From contig CANGPL010000004.1 of NCBI GenBank assembly GCA_947455725.1, positions 1-64,000 on the forward strand: DNA of 64,000 nucleotides, read 5' to 3'. Made by a program: the position numbers and the translations under genes. Shown here piece by piece: positions 18,637 through 28,155 of this stretch. The stretch is from Hyphomicrobiales bacterium (GTDB lineage Bacteria > Pseudomonadota > Alphaproteobacteria > Rhizobiales > Beijerinckiaceae). Every line of letters starts with the position of its first letter. The first letter of the stretch is position 1. The notes below the pieces were generated by a model that was given only the letters and a program-made list of their open reading frames with translations, was not told the origin of the DNA and did not search any database.

Positions 18637-19758
18637 ATGAAACGGACGTATAAAATCGGTTTGTTCACAATGGCCGCCGCGTTTTTGGGCGCTTTTTCGT
18701 TGCCCGCTATGGCAGAAAGCCGCGTTGTTAACGTGTATAACTGGTCGGATTATATCGATCCGGCGATTTTGGATGATTTCACCAAAGAGACGGGGATTAC
18801 GGTCAAATACGACGTGTTCGACTCCAATGAATTGCTGGAGACCAAATTATTGGCCGGCAAAACGGGCTATGACGTCGTCGTTCCGTCGGGCAATTTCTTG
18901 GGCCGCCAGATTGGTGCCGGTGTCTTCATAAAGCTTGATAAGTCGAAATTGCCCGGTCTTTCCCATGTATGGCCAGATGTTGCCAACCGTCTTGCCACCT
19001 ATGATCCCGGCAATGACTATGCGGTCAATTACATGTGGGGCACCACGGGCATTGGTTATAATGTCGGCAAAATCAAAGAGCGTATGCCAGACGCGCCACT
19101 CGACTCCTGGCGGATGGTGTTTGACCCTGAAGTGATCGCAAAGTTCAAAGATTGCGGCATTATGTTCCTTGACGCACCGGATGAAGTGATCCCGGCAGCC
19201 CTTAATTATCTTGGCAAAGATCCGAATTCGCGTAACCCGGATGATTTTGCTGCAGCCGAAGAGCTCCTCAAAAAGGTTCGTCCTTTTGTCAAGAAGTTCC
19301 ATTCGTCTGAATATATTAATGCGCTCGCCAATGGTGATGCGTGCTTGGTTATCGGTTGGTCGGGCGACGTGAAGCAAGCCGCTAGCCGTGCAGCAGAAAA
19401 GAACAAAACGCAAAAAGACCCTAAGAAGAAAATCGAAATTGGCTATAGCATACCGAAAGAAGGCGCTGGCATGTTCTTTGACAATTTCGCCATTCCGAAA
19501 GATGCGAAGAACCTGACCGAAGCCTATGCCTTTATCGATTACATGCTTCGTCCGGAAGTGATCGCCAAAGCGTCGAACTTCATTTCCTATCCGAATGGCA
19601 ATATCGATTCACAAAAATTCATCGATAAAGCCATTTTGGAAGACAAGAATATCTTTCCAGATGATGCGACTATGGCGAAGCTGTTTATTGTAAAGCCGCT
19701 CGATCAAAAATCGCAGCGCGATTCAACAAAGGTCTGGCGCGAAATCAAGCGTAAATAA
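18637..19758 (+). CDS. potF: Polyamine ABC transporter periplasmic binding protein (PotF/SpuD)
   Basis: 373-residue spermidine/putrescine-binding protein. A signal peptide (hydrophobic run ending in LPAMAESR) is followed by the typical VNVYNWSDYIDPAILDDF start of mature PotF/SpuD and by YDVVVPSGNFLG, NYMWGTTGIGYN and GEN-like NALANGDACLVIGWSGD. It begins a potFGHI operon. A strong terminator hairpin separates it from the ATPase gene, the usual device to make binding protein in excess. Ligand is probably putrescine given the adjacent catabolic genes. Confidence 0.93.
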   Translation: MKRTYKIGLFTMAAAFLGAFSLPAMAESRVVNVYNWSDYIDPAILDDFTKETGITVKYDVFDSNELLETKLLAGKTGYDVVVPSGNFLGRQIGAGVFIKLDKSKLPGLSHVWPDVANRLATYDPGNDYAVNYMWGTTGIGYNVGKIKERMPDAPLDSWRMVFDPEVIAKFKDCGIMFLDAPDEVIPAALNYLGKDPNSRNPDDFAAAEELLKKVRPFVKKFHSSEYINALANGDACLVIGWSGDVKQAASRAAEKNKTQKDPKKKIEIGYSIPKEGAGMFFDNFAIPKDAKNLTEAYAFIDYMLRPEVIAKASNFISYPNGNIDSQKFIDKAILEDKNIFPDDATMAKLFIVKPLDQKSQRDSTKVWREIKRK

Positions 19759-19765
19759 AAACGTC

Positions 19766-19798
19766 AAGGCCCGGCTGCTGACCCTGCCGGGCCTTTTT
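19766..19798 (+). terminator. Intercistronic terminator/attenuator after potF
   Basis: Perfect 10-bp stem AAGGCCCGGC / GCCGGGCCTT around a TGCTGACCCT loop, followed directly by a T-run. Lies 8 bp after the binding-protein stop codon and before the ATPase gene, so it should reduce transcription into potGHI or stabilise the potF message. Confidence 0.88.
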
Positions 19799-19831
19799 CA
19801 TAGGATGTCTATACTTTAGAAAGCTCTGCCA

Positions 19832-20983
19832 ATGTCTGCCAAAGCCCTTGGACCCGTTCGTCGAAAATTTGCGCCATGGAATGATCCGGCGGCTGTTCCC
19901 TTGATCAAAATTCGCGATGTGTCCAAAACATTTGGTAGTTTCACCGCGGTTAATAACGTCTCCTTGGATATTTATGAACGCGAATTTTTTGCGCTGCTTG
20001 GGCCATCAGGATGCGGCAAGACAACGTTGATGCGTATGCTTGCAGGCTTTGAAACGCCCACCAATGGTTCTATTGCCATTGCGGGCGAAGATCTCGCTGG
20101 CACACCGCCGCATAAACGGCCGGTTAATATGATGTTTCAGTCCTATGCGCTTTTTCCGCATATGACGGTTGAAAAAAACATCGCCTTCGGCCTCGAAATG
20201 GACAGGCTGCCAAAGGGCGAGATTAGCGCTCGCGTTGAAGAAATGTTGAAGCTTGTGAAGCTTGAGGATTTTGCCAAACGCAAGCCTCACCAACTCTCCG
20301 GCGGACAGAGGCAACGTGTGGCGCTGGCGCGGTCCATCGCCAAACGACCAAAGGTGTTGCTGCTCGACGAACCTCTAGGCGCGCTCGATAAAAAGTTGCG
20401 CGAAGAGACCCAATTTGAACTGCTTGATTTGCAAATGGCCTTAGGGATGACCTTTGTCATTGTGACGCATGATCAGGATGAAGCGATGACGATGGCCGAC
20501 CGAATTGCCGTTATGAACCAAGGCCAATTCGTACAAATCTCACCACCCGCTGAACTGTATGAACAGCCTGTCTCGAAATATGTCGCGGACTTCATCGGTG
20601 ATATAAATTTGCTTGAAGGACGCGTTACCAAAAATGAACGCGGCCAGATCGTGATGGGCAGCGACATGACCGGCGGGCGCATTGATGCGCTTGGTGAAAC
20701 AAGCGCAGGGCTTGGGGATAAAGCCTGGTTTGCGGTAAGGCCTGAAAAAGTGACGATCCATTTACAGCCACCAAATGATCCGACGGTGAATACCGCAAGC
20801 GGAACCGTTTGGGATATTGGCTATGTCGGCGATATTTCCGTATACCATGTCAGACTCGATAATGGCGGAACCATGCGCGCATCCATCGCCAACACTCAAC
20901 GCGTTGTCGAGCGCCCGATCAGCTGGGAAGATAAGGTTTATCTCACATGGACGCCCGATGCTGGTGTCGTGTTGACGAAATAA
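19832..20983 (+). CDS. potG: Polyamine ABC transporter ATPase (PotG/PotA)
   Basis: 383-residue ATPase that powers polyamine import. Walker A GPSGCGKTT, Q-loop MMFQSYALFPHM, signature LSGGQRQRVALARS, Walker B VLLLDEPLGALD, H-loop VTHDQDEAMT, followed by a C-terminal TOBE domain (from about residue 280). It sits between the binding-protein gene and two permease genes. Start ATG 19832 gives the usual extended N-terminus ending in IKIRDVSKTFG. Confidence 0.94.
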   Translation: MSAKALGPVRRKFAPWNDPAAVPLIKIRDVSKTFGSFTAVNNVSLDIYEREFFALLGPSGCGKTTLMRMLAGFETPTNGSIAIAGEDLAGTPPHKRPVNMMFQSYALFPHMTVEKNIAFGLEMDRLPKGEISARVEEMLKLVKLEDFAKRKPHQLSGGQRQRVALARSIAKRPKVLLLDEPLGALDKKLREETQFELLDLQMALGMTFVIVTHDQDEAMTMADRIAVMNQGQFVQISPPAELYEQPVSKYVADFIGDINLLEGRVTKNERGQIVMGSDMTGGRIDALGETSAGLGDKAWFAVRPEKVTIHLQPPNDPTVNTASGTVWDIGYVGDISVYHVRLDNGGTMRASIANTQRVVERPISWEDKVYLTWTPDAGVVLTK

Positions 20984-20993
20984 GGCGGAACCT

Positions 20994-21920
20994 ATGGCTA
21001 GCCCGGCGCAATCTTTCCGTTCCCACAATAGACGTTGGATCGTTACAGCAATCCCTTACCTTTGGATGCTGGTCTTTTTTCTTGTACCCTTTTTTATTGT
21101 TCTCAAAATATCATTTTCATTGTCCGAGATTGCGCAGCCCCCTTATGCGCCCGTCTTTGATATTATCGCAGATAGCTGGGACGAAACGCTCGATAAGCTC
21201 TCCTTGCTCACGAGCGATAATTATCTGCGTTTGATTCAAGACTCGATCTATTCAAGCTCCTATCTATCGAGCCTTTGGATCGCTGGCTCATCGACTGTGA
21301 TGATGCTGTTTATTGCCTATCCGATAGCCTATGGCATGGCGCGCGCGCCGAAATCTTGGCGTCCAACGCTTGTGATGATGGTGATCTTGCCATTTTGGAC
21401 GAGCTTTCTCATCCGCGTCTATGCGTGGATTGCGATCCTGTCCGACGAAGGTCTGCTCAATTATGCCCTGACCTCACTTGGTTTGATTGACGAGCCATTG
21501 CAGATTTTATCAACCAATACCGCCGTCTATATTGGTATTCTCTATTCCTATCTGCCTTTCATGGTGTTGCCGCTCTATTCGAACCTCGAAAAAATGGATG
21601 ACAGCCTGATTGAAGCAGCGAAGGATTTAGGCTGCACGCAGATTGAAGCCTTTTGGCGGGTAACCTTCCCGCTTTCATTACCGGGCGTCATTGCCGGGTG
21701 CTTTCTCGTCTTTATTCCAGCCGTTGGTGAATTCGTTATTCCTGATCTCTTGGGTGGGTCCGATACCATTATGATCGGCAAGACGATGTGGGAGGAATTT
21801 TTCAACAATCGCGATTGGCCCGCGGCATCCGGCGTTGCTATTGCACTGCTGATTTTATTGATGATTCCGATCATGATTTTCCAAGCCAATGAAGCACGCC
21901 AACAGGAGGCTGGTCGATGA
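20994..21920 (+). CDS. potH: Polyamine ABC transporter permease (PotH)
   Basis: 308-residue inner-membrane permease with six hydrophobic segments and the EAA-type loop EAAKDLGCTQIEAFWRVTFPLSLPG, which contacts the ATPase (motif quoted in part: EAAKDLGCTQIEAFW). MASPAQSFRSHNRRW start is 10 bp after the ATPase stop; the end overlaps the potI start by 4 bp (ATGA). It forms the membrane channel with PotI. Confidence 0.93.
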   Translation: MASPAQSFRSHNRRWIVTAIPYLWMLVFFLVPFFIVLKISFSLSEIAQPPYAPVFDIIADSWDETLDKLSLLTSDNYLRLIQDSIYSSSYLSSLWIAGSSTVMMLFIAYPIAYGMARAPKSWRPTLVMMVILPFWTSFLIRVYAWIAILSDEGLLNYALTSLGLIDEPLQILSTNTAVYIGILYSYLPFMVLPLYSNLEKMDDSLIEAAKDLGCTQIEAFWRVTFPLSLPGVIAGCFLVFIPAVGEFVIPDLLGGSDTIMIGKTMWEEFFNNRDWPAASGVAIALLILLMIPIMIFQANEARQQEAGR

Positions 21921-22735
21921 AACGATTAAGCCTGTTTAATGTTGTATCGCTGACGTTTGGCTTTACCTTTCTCTATCTGCCGATCGTTTTACTGGTGATC
22001 TATTCTTTCAATGCTGGACGCTCCGTTGCCGTGTGGGGTGGTTGGTCGACCAAATGGTACGGCTCAGTTTTTGAAAATCAGCAACTCCTTGATGCGGCTT
22101 GGATTACGCTTAAAGTAGGCGTTTTATCCGCCAGTGTCGCAACCATACTCGGCACCATGGCAGCCATAGCGCTGGCACGACATGGTCGTTTCAATGGCCG
22201 TACTTTGTTTTCAGCCATGGTCTACGCACCTCTTGTTATGCCCGAGGTGATTACCGGCCTCTCGCTTCTCTTGCTGTTTGTGGCGCTGAATATTGATCGT
22301 GGCTTTTGGACGATTGTGCTCTCGCATATCACCTTCACGATGTGCTTTGTGGCCGTTGTCGTGCAATCTCGTCTTTCAAGCTTTGATCGCTCGATTGAGG
22401 AAGCCGCACTTGATTTAGGCTGTACGCCCTTCATGACTTTTTTCAGGATTACCTTACCGATCATTCTACCTGCCGTTATTTCAGGCTGGATGCTGGCCTT
22501 CACGCTCTCGCTGGATGATCTGGTTATCGCAAGTTTTACAACGGGACCGGGTGCAACGACGCTGCCGATGAAAATCTATTCCGATGTGCGACTGGGTGTT
22601 AAGCCGGAAATTAATGCGATATGCTCTTTGATGGTAGCGGTGGTTACGGTTACCGTGGTGATTGCGTCAATCCTGACCAAACATCAAGAAGTGGAGCGCG
22701 AGCGCGCCGAGCGAATGGCCGCTAACGCGCCTTAA
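21917..22735 (+). CDS. potI: Polyamine ABC transporter permease (PotI)
   Basis: 272-residue second permease of the polyamine importer, with six hydrophobic segments and the EAA loop EEAALDLGCTPFMTFFRIT. Typical PotI features are YSFNAGRSVAVWGG and LSLDDLVIASFTTGPG. Translation is coupled to potH through a 4-bp ATGA overlap. The next gene (cupin) begins 17 bp later, so the operon continues. Confidence 0.93.
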   Translation: MKRLSLFNVVSLTFGFTFLYLPIVLLVIYSFNAGRSVAVWGGWSTKWYGSVFENQQLLDAAWITLKVGVLSASVATILGTMAAIALARHGRFNGRTLFSAMVYAPLVMPEVITGLSLLLLFVALNIDRGFWTIVLSHITFTMCFVAVVVQSRLSSFDRSIEEAALDLGCTPFMTFFRITLPIILPAVISGWMLAFTLSLDDLVIASFTTGPGATTLPMKIYSDVRLGVKPEINAICSLMVAVVTVTVVIASILTKHQEVERERAERMAANAP

Positions 22736-22752
22736 TCCAGACGAGTGATACA

Positions 22753-23103
22753 ATGACAACGACACCATTTCACCTGTCGCTTGCGGCACCGATTGAAGCG
22801 AGCGATCCCATCGCAGCGGAACGGATTGTGCGCGGCGTGCCGCGTACGGGAACGCTCGCCGCCCTTACCAATAGCGATCAAGGTTTCCATGTCGGACAAT
22901 GGGTATCGGAAATTGGCGCTTGGCGGGTTGATTATAGTGAAGATGAATTATGCGTTATTCTCGAAGGAAGCGGTCGGCTTATTGGTGACGATGGGTCTGA
23001 ACTCGGCTTCCAAGCGGGTAGTGCCTTTGTTATTCCGCGCGGCTTTAAAGGCATTTGGGAAACGGCCACACGCGTTCGCAAAATCTATGCGATTGCGGAA
23101 TAA
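22753..23103 (+). CDS. Cupin-fold protein (DUF861-like)
   Basis: 116-residue single-cupin protein. The fold is shown by EDELCVILEGSGRLIGDDG and FQAGSAFVIPRGFKGIWET. The usual histidine metal ligands are largely missing, so a catalytic role is doubtful; relatives next to polyamine and amino-acid genes are generally uncharacterised and may bind small ligands. It is in an operon with potFGHI before and a GS-like ligase after (61-bp gap). Function unknown. Confidence 0.8.
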   Translation: MTTTPFHLSLAAPIEASDPIAAERIVRGVPRTGTLAALTNSDQGFHVGQWVSEIGAWRVDYSEDELCVILEGSGRLIGDDGSELGFQAGSAFVIPRGFKGIWETATRVRKIYAIAE

Positions 23104-23164
23104 TGCGTCTCATGTGTAAGATTGCCGCATTATTGGGCTAATTCATCCTTTCGGAGCAGTTAAA

Positions 23165-24544
23165 ATGGCATTTGAGGCAAAGGCGCCCCACACGGAGTGG
23201 GAAGAATTTCTGCGTGGTCATCCTGAAACCCGCTTTGTTGATACGTTTATGATTGGCGCTTCAAGCCAAGTATTTGGCAAGCGCGAGCCGGCAAAAGATT
23301 TGGAGCGTGTCTTTTCCTCCGGCGTTACATTCTCTGCCTGTGCTGCTCTTCTCGATGTTCACGGCCACGGACATAATGCGGCTGGCCTCGGATCAACCGA
23401 TGGTGATCCTGACGCTGTTGGCTTTCCTATTCCCGGCACGCTGGTGCCTGTACCATGGGCCTCTTCACCAACCGCACAATGTCTCCTCGATATGCGCGAT
23501 GCCAAAACCGGTGAGGCGCTTTGGTTCGATCCGCGCAAAATTCTGGCTGATGTTGTTGCCGGCTTACATGCTCAAGGCTTCTATCCTGTCGTTGCGTGTG
23601 AGCTCGAATTTTATTTGATTGATTCCGAGCGAACGGAAAAGGGTGGCATTCGTCCATCAAAGCTCAAGCGCACATCGGCACCACCGCATTCGCCGCAAAA
23701 TCTCGGGCTTGAAGCGGTTGAAGATTATGCCGATTTTGTTGAAGCCATTGATCGCTCTGCAAAGCTCCAACATATTCCAGCCACAACGGCCGTTGCCGAA
23801 TATGGCTTGGGTCAATTTGAAATCAATCTGCATCATGGCGATGATCCCGTTCTTGCGGCGGATCAGGCCGTCTTGTTGAAGCGGCTCATCCGAGGCGTTG
23901 CGCGCTCGCAGGGCCATGATGTCACCTTTATGGGTAAGCCCTATATGGACCAACCCGGCAATGGGCTTCATGTTCATGTCAGCCTATGTGACAAAAACGG
24001 ACGCAATCTTTTTGGTATAGCGGATGGTGAACCGCTCCTTCATCATGCGATTGCGGGCATGCAAGCGATGTTAGCGGAGTCGCTTGGGATTTTCGCACCT
24101 AATGTTGCATCGTTCAGGCGGTTTAAGCCGCATAATTTCGTGCCCGTTAATGCGCATTGGGGACATAATAACCGTTCCGTGGCGCTGCGCATTCCATTGG
24201 GTGAAGGGCAATCGAAGCGGATTGAACATCGCGCCGCCTCAGCCGATGCTTCGCCGCATTTGGTGCTGGCTGCGATTTTATCGGCCCTTCACTACGGCAT
24301 TCAAAACAAGCTTAAACCAACAGCACCGGTGGATCTCAAACGCGCGGATGAGATGGCACCACCACCGGGCGCCAATAAAATGGCCAAGCATTTTTTGGCA
24401 GCACTGGATGATCTCGCAAAAGCCAAGAAGCTCGCGGGCTTTATCCCGCAGCGCTTCTTGAAAGCCTATTGCGAGATGAAGCAAGGCGAATACAATGAGT
24501 TATTCGCAGAGCCATCCGAGCGCGAGTTTAACTATTATTTATGA
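23165..24544 (+). CDS. Second glutamine-synthetase-family ligase (PuuA-like)
   Basis: 459-residue GS-fold enzyme. Visible: ACELEFYLIDSERTEKGG, EYGLGQFEINLHHGDDP, GNGLHVHVSLCDKNG, and FVPVNAHWGHNNRSVALRIP. The N-terminal domain (DVHGHGHNAAGLGSTDGDPD) differs from the puuA product encoded at 16955-18343, so the two are distinct paralogues. As the last gene of the pot operon it probably gamma-glutamylates a second amine (another polyamine or a monoamine). Substrate not deducible. A strong terminator follows its stop. Confidence 0.85.
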   Translation: MAFEAKAPHTEWEEFLRGHPETRFVDTFMIGASSQVFGKREPAKDLERVFSSGVTFSACAALLDVHGHGHNAAGLGSTDGDPDAVGFPIPGTLVPVPWASSPTAQCLLDMRDAKTGEALWFDPRKILADVVAGLHAQGFYPVVACELEFYLIDSERTEKGGIRPSKLKRTSAPPHSPQNLGLEAVEDYADFVEAIDRSAKLQHIPATTAVAEYGLGQFEINLHHGDDPVLAADQAVLLKRLIRGVARSQGHDVTFMGKPYMDQPGNGLHVHVSLCDKNGRNLFGIADGEPLLHHAIAGMQAMLAESLGIFAPNVASFRRFKPHNFVPVNAHWGHNNRSVALRIPLGEGQSKRIEHRAASADASPHLVLAAILSALHYGIQNKLKPTAPVDLKRADEMAPPPGANKMAKHFLAALDDLAKAKKLAGFIPQRFLKAYCEMKQGEYNELFAEPSEREFNYYL

Positions 24545-24560
24545 AGCGTTGACGTGAATG

Positions 24561-24592
24561 CGATATGGCCCTTAGCGGCCATATCGTTTTTC
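24561..24592. terminator. Intrinsic terminator after the GS-like gene
   Basis: Perfect 10-bp stem CGATATGGCC / GGCCATATCG with a CTTAGC loop followed by TTTTT on the plus strand. The stop codon of the convergent aminopeptidase gene lies within the loop, so the hairpin also overlaps that gene's end. Confidence 0.88.
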
Positions 24593-25957
24593 TAATAATT
24601 CAAACACCAATCGCGCGACCTGTGGATCACCCCCTTCGGGGCGACCATTTTTGGCAGCAGGCACCCAACAGAACACATCGAAATGCGCCCATGCCTTTGC
24701 CTTTTCAACGAAGCGTTGAAGGAACAAAGCGGCAGTGACAGAGCCCGCAAAGCCGCCTGATGTGATATGATTAATATCGGCGATTTTAGATTGAAGCCCT
24801 TTGGCATAAGGTTTCCAAAGCGGCATGCGCCAGACCGGATCATTGACGCGATGAGCTGCTTCTAAAATTTCATCCGCGAGCGTTTCATCATCCGTATAAA
24901 AAGGGGGGAGATCAGGCCCAAGTGCCACGCGCGCGGCACCCGTGAGCGTTGCAAAATCGAGCACAAGATCGGGCGTTTCTTCATCGGCTAGAGCCAACGC
25001 ATCGCCTAAAATCAAACGCCCTTCGGCGTCCGTATTGCCGATCTCGACCGTTATCCCTTTACGGCTTGAAAGCACATCGCCGGGGCGGAACGCCGATCCG
25101 GAAATCGAATTTTCAACGGCAGCGACAATCAGGCGAAGGCGAATGTTTAAACCAAAAGCCATCACCATGCGCGCGGCTGCAAGGGCTACCGCCGCACCGC
25201 CCATGTCTTTCTTCATGAGCAGCATGGAATTATCAGGCTTGATGTTAAGCCCGCCGGTGTCAAAGGCCACGCCCTTACCAACAAGTGTTACTTTCGGATG
25301 GCTTTCATCGCCCCACACCATGTCAATCATACGCGGCGCGCGCGGCGAAGCCCTGCCAACGGCGTGCACCATCGGATAATTCTGCGAAAGAAGATCGTCG
25401 CCGACCACCACGCTGATTTTAGCCCCGAACTGATCGGCAACCGAGCGAATGGCCAATTCGATTTCGTGCGGCCCTAGATCATTGGCGGGCGTATTGATGA
25501 GGTCACGCCCCTCGGCAATGGCCTCGGCCATGCGGGATATACGGGTCGCATCGGCACCCTTAGGCGGCACGAGCTGAACCTTGACGCCTTTCGGCTTGGC
25601 TTTGTAGCGCTCAAACCGGTAGCTTCCTAGTACAAAGCCCAAAGTGGCCAGTGTGGGATCACCAAAATCACCTTCGAACCGGTAAGTGCCACCTGGCAGG
25701 GCGGTTGCTAGCTTGCCGGCTAAAAAGGGATCGCGCTCGGCAGCTGTGGGCTTTTCGACCCCAAATAAGACGGCCTTCAGAGGCTCCGCAACGCCCGGAA
25801 TAAGCACATGAGCACCCGCCTCGCCCTCAAATCCGCTGGCTTTGATGAATTCTGCGGCCTCAGGCGCCACTTCCGACACAATAGCCTGCCAATTATCGGC
25901 ATGAACGGCATAAATTGGCACGGAGGTGACGGAAGAAGCGGCTAAAGCGGCGTGCAT
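24572..25957 (-). CDS. Leucyl aminopeptidase, M17 family
   Basis: About 461-residue cytosolic aminopeptidase of family M17, which releases N-terminal residues from peptides using two metal ions. Catalytic block: LVGKGVAFDTGGLNIKP (metal Lys/Asp), MKKDMGGAA and GNTDAEGRLILGDAL, the family signature. ATG 25957 (MHAALAASSV) has GCAGGA eight bases upstream; an ATG at 25966 is within that site and less likely. It is divergent from argG. Could be PepA or PepB type; the N-terminal domain is short like PepB. Confidence 0.9.
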   Translation of the reverse strand: MHAALAASSVTSVPIYAVHADNWQAIVSEVAPEAAEFIKASGFEGEAGAHVLIPGVAEPLKAVLFGVEKPTAAERDPFLAGKLATALPGGTYRFEGDFGDPTLATLGFVLGSYRFERYKAKPKGVKVQLVPPKGADATRISRMAEAIAEGRDLINTPANDLGPHEIELAIRSVADQFGAKISVVVGDDLLSQNYPMVHAVGRASPRAPRMIDMVWGDESHPKVTLVGKGVAFDTGGLNIKPDNSMLLMKKDMGGAAVALAAARMVMAFGLNIRLRLIVAAVENSISGSAFRPGDVLSSRKGITVEIGNTDAEGRLILGDALALADEETPDLVLDFATLTGAARVALGPDLPPFYTDDETLADEILEAAHRVNDPVWRMPLWKPYAKGLQSKIADINHITSGGFAGSVTAALFLQRFVEKAKAWAHFDVFCWVPAAKNGRPEGGDPQVARLVFELLEKRYGR

Positions 25958-26134
25958 GAATAACATCCTGCGGTTTTTTCACATTTATCCGAGTATGGCG
26001 GACAGAGAGGATGCGCCGCAAGGCCGGGCCTTAAGAAGTTTAGACGGGCCTTCTTCCACAAGCCCCCTTGCGCCGGACGCGCCGATCCCTATAGTCCGCC
26101 GCCATTCAAGCCTTTTCAGCCGAGAGCCGCTCCC

Positions 26135-27367
26135 ATGTCCAAGAAATCTGTCAAAAAAGTCGTCCTCGCCTATTCGGGCGGCCTCGATACGTCGATCATC
26201 CTGAAATGGCTGCAAACGACCTATGCCTGCGAAGTGGTGACGTTTACCGCCGATCTTGGCCAAGGCGAGGAGTTGGGGCCGGCGCGTGACAAGGCGCTGC
26301 TTTTGGGCATCAAGCCGGAAAATATTTTCATCGAAGATTTGCGCGAAGAATTCGTCCGCGATTACGTGTTTCCGATGTTCCGGGCGAATGCCGTTTATGA
26401 AGGCGTCTATTTGCTCGGCACCTCAATCGCGCGGCCCTTGATTGCCAAAAAGCAGATCGAGATCGCCGAGAAGGTTGGGGCGGATGCCGTCTCCCATGGC
26501 GCAACCGGCAAGGGCAATGATCAGGTTCGCTTCGAGCTTGGCTATTATGCGTTAAAGCCCGATATCACCATCATCGCGCCATGGCGGGAGTGGGATTTGC
26601 GCTCGCGCGAACAGCTTATTGCCTTCGCCGAAGCCCATCAGATTCCGATTGCAAAGGATAAGCGCGGCGAAGCACCCTTCTCGGTGGACGCGAATTTGCT
26701 GCACGCTTCCTCTGAAGGCAAAGTTCTGGAAGACCCCGCGATTGAAGTGCCGGACTATGTCTATTCGCGCACGATCGAGCCGGAAGCGGCACCTGACAAG
26801 CCAACAACCATCACGATTGATTTTGCCAAGGGCGATGCGGTGGCGATCAATGGCGAAACGCTTTCGCCTGCTATGCTGCTCACCAAGCTCAACGCACTCG
26901 GCAAAGAGAACGGCATTGGCCGTTTAGACCTCGTTGAAAACCGCTTTGTCGGGATGAAATCGCGCGGCATGTATGAAACACCGGGCGGCACGATTTTGCT
27001 GACCGCCCATCGCGCGATTGAATCTATCACGCTGGATCGCGGTGCAGCGCATCTTAAAGACGAGTTGATGCCGAAATATGCCGAACTGATTTATAATGGC
27101 TTCTGGTTCTCGCCAGAGCGCGAAATGCTGCAAGCTTTGATTGATCGCTCACAAGAAGCGGTTACAGGCCGCGTGACGCTGAAGCTCTATAAGGGCAATG
27201 TCATTGTGATTGGTCGCGAAAGCCCGTACTCGCTCTATGACCAGGACCTCGTGACCTTTGAAGAAGGCGCTGTCGCCTATGACCACCGCGATGCTGCGGG
27301 CTTTATCCGGCTCAATGCCCTGCGTTTACGCACCTTGGGTGCACGCAAGAAAAAGCATGGGATGTGA
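26135..27367 (+). CDS. argG: Argininosuccinate synthase
   Basis: 410-residue ATP-dependent ligase joining citrulline and aspartate in arginine synthesis. ATP-pyrophosphatase motif [18 protein letters not shown] near residue 9, [19 protein letters not shown], and the tetramer-forming C-terminus [19 protein letters not shown] (quoted in part) are intact. Starts [10 protein letters not shown] at 26135. Full length, ordinary family member. Confidence 0.97.
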   Translation: MSKKSVKKVVLAYSGGLDTSIILKWLQTTYACEVVTFTADLGQGEELGPARDKALLLGIKPENIFIEDLREEFVRDYVFPMFRANAVYEGVYLLGTSIARPLIAKKQIEIAEKVGADAVSHGATGKGNDQVRFELGYYALKPDITIIAPWREWDLRSREQLIAFAEAHQIPIAKDKRGEAPFSVDANLLHASSEGKVLEDPAIEVPDYVYSRTIEPEAAPDKPTTITIDFAKGDAVAINGETLSPAMLLTKLNALGKENGIGRLDLVENRFVGMKSRGMYETPGGTILLTAHRAIESITLDRGAAHLKDELMPKYAELIYNGFWFSPEREMLQALIDRSQEAVTGRVTLKLYKGNVIVIGRESPYSLYDQDLVTFEEGAVAYDHRDAAGFIRLNALRLRTLGARKKKHGM

Positions 27368-27368
27368 G

Positions 27369-27698
27369 CTACGATGATGAGCCGCTCTCGTCATCAAAGA
27401 GAGCGGCAATATCGCGACCAGCGTAAAAAATGCGAATGATGGTCACTGTGTCATCAGTCACCGTAAAGGCAATCGTGACGCGGCCCTCGAAACCGATAAG
27501 TCGAATACCGGGATAGAGGTCGTCTCGCTGAGTGCCACGATGCGGGAACTGTTTGAATTCTAAAATATGCACTCTGATGCGGCGAACATAATCCAATGCA
27601 GTTCGGACCATCCCTGATTGACGAATAATCCAATCCGATATGGATGCAAGATCACGCTCGGCGTGTGTCGTAAACTCAACTTTGTAACGCTTCGCCAT
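27369..27698 (-). CDS. RelE/ParE-family toxin
   Basis: 109-residue toxin of the ParE/RelE superfamily, showing YKVEFTTHAERDLASISDWI, the central YVRRIRVHILEFKQFPHRGT and C-terminal TIIRIFYAGRDIA strands typical of ParE-type proteins, which act on gyrase, or RelE-type, which cut mRNA. It follows the ParD-like antitoxin with a 23-bp overlap and ends 1 bp from the convergent argG stop. Toxic target is not predictable. Confidence 0.88.
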   Translation of the reverse strand: MAKRYKVEFTTHAERDLASISDWIIRQSGMVRTALDYVRRIRVHILEFKQFPHRGTQRDDLYPGIRLIGFEGRVTIAFTVTDDTVTIIRIFYAGRDIAALFDDESGSSS

Positions 27699-27954
27699 TT
27701 TTTTTCATCCGCTCGATCAAGCGCTCTTCAAGCCGATCAAATACCTCATCGGCCGGAATCGGCGGTCGAGGATCATCTAATGCCGCGTTTATTTCAGTTT
27801 TCAGCCATTCAAATTGCTTCCTGCGATCCGCCTCATGATCCTCCAGCAGCCGCAAACCCGCGCGCACGACTTCGCTGGCGTTCTGATACCGCCCCTCGCG
27901 AATTTGCTCCTGAATAAAGGCTTCGAACCGCTCACCAAGATTGACATTGGCCAT
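27676..27954 (-). CDS. ParD-like ribbon-helix-helix antitoxin
   Basis: 92-residue antitoxin with the ParD/CC2985 N-terminus NVNLGERFEAFIQEQIREG and YQNASEVVRAGLRLLED, the DNA-binding ribbon-helix-helix. The C-terminal half is charged and should bind the toxin encoded by the overlapping downstream gene. A perfect palindrome lies 17 bp upstream of the start codon and is its likely operator. Confidence 0.92.
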   Translation of the reverse strand: MANVNLGERFEAFIQEQIREGRYQNASEVVRAGLRLLEDHEADRRKQFEWLKTEINAALDDPRPPIPADEVFDRLEERLIERMKKNGEALQS

Positions 27955-27970
27955 GACGCGTACCCCTCAA

Positions 27971-27990
27971 TTGTTATCAATAGATAACAA
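27971..27990. promoter_or_regulatory. Palindromic operator of the ParD/ParE-type module
   Basis: TTGTTATC and its exact reverse complement GATAACAA around a 4-bp AATA spacer, in the A/T-rich stretch just upstream of the antitoxin start. Likely bound by the ParD-like repressor (inference from family). Confidence 0.72.
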
Positions 27991-28155
27991 TATATATCAT
28001 TCCTAGATAGGAAGGAATAGAAACATCGTTTTAGCCCCTTCGCGAAACCCCTTCCCTTTCAGCCCAAAATCCCCTATATGCGGCGCAACATATCGAAACC
28101 GAATGCCCGGGGGTTTTTCGAAAGCCGCCGGGCTTCGCATTGGAAAGCCCTCTCT

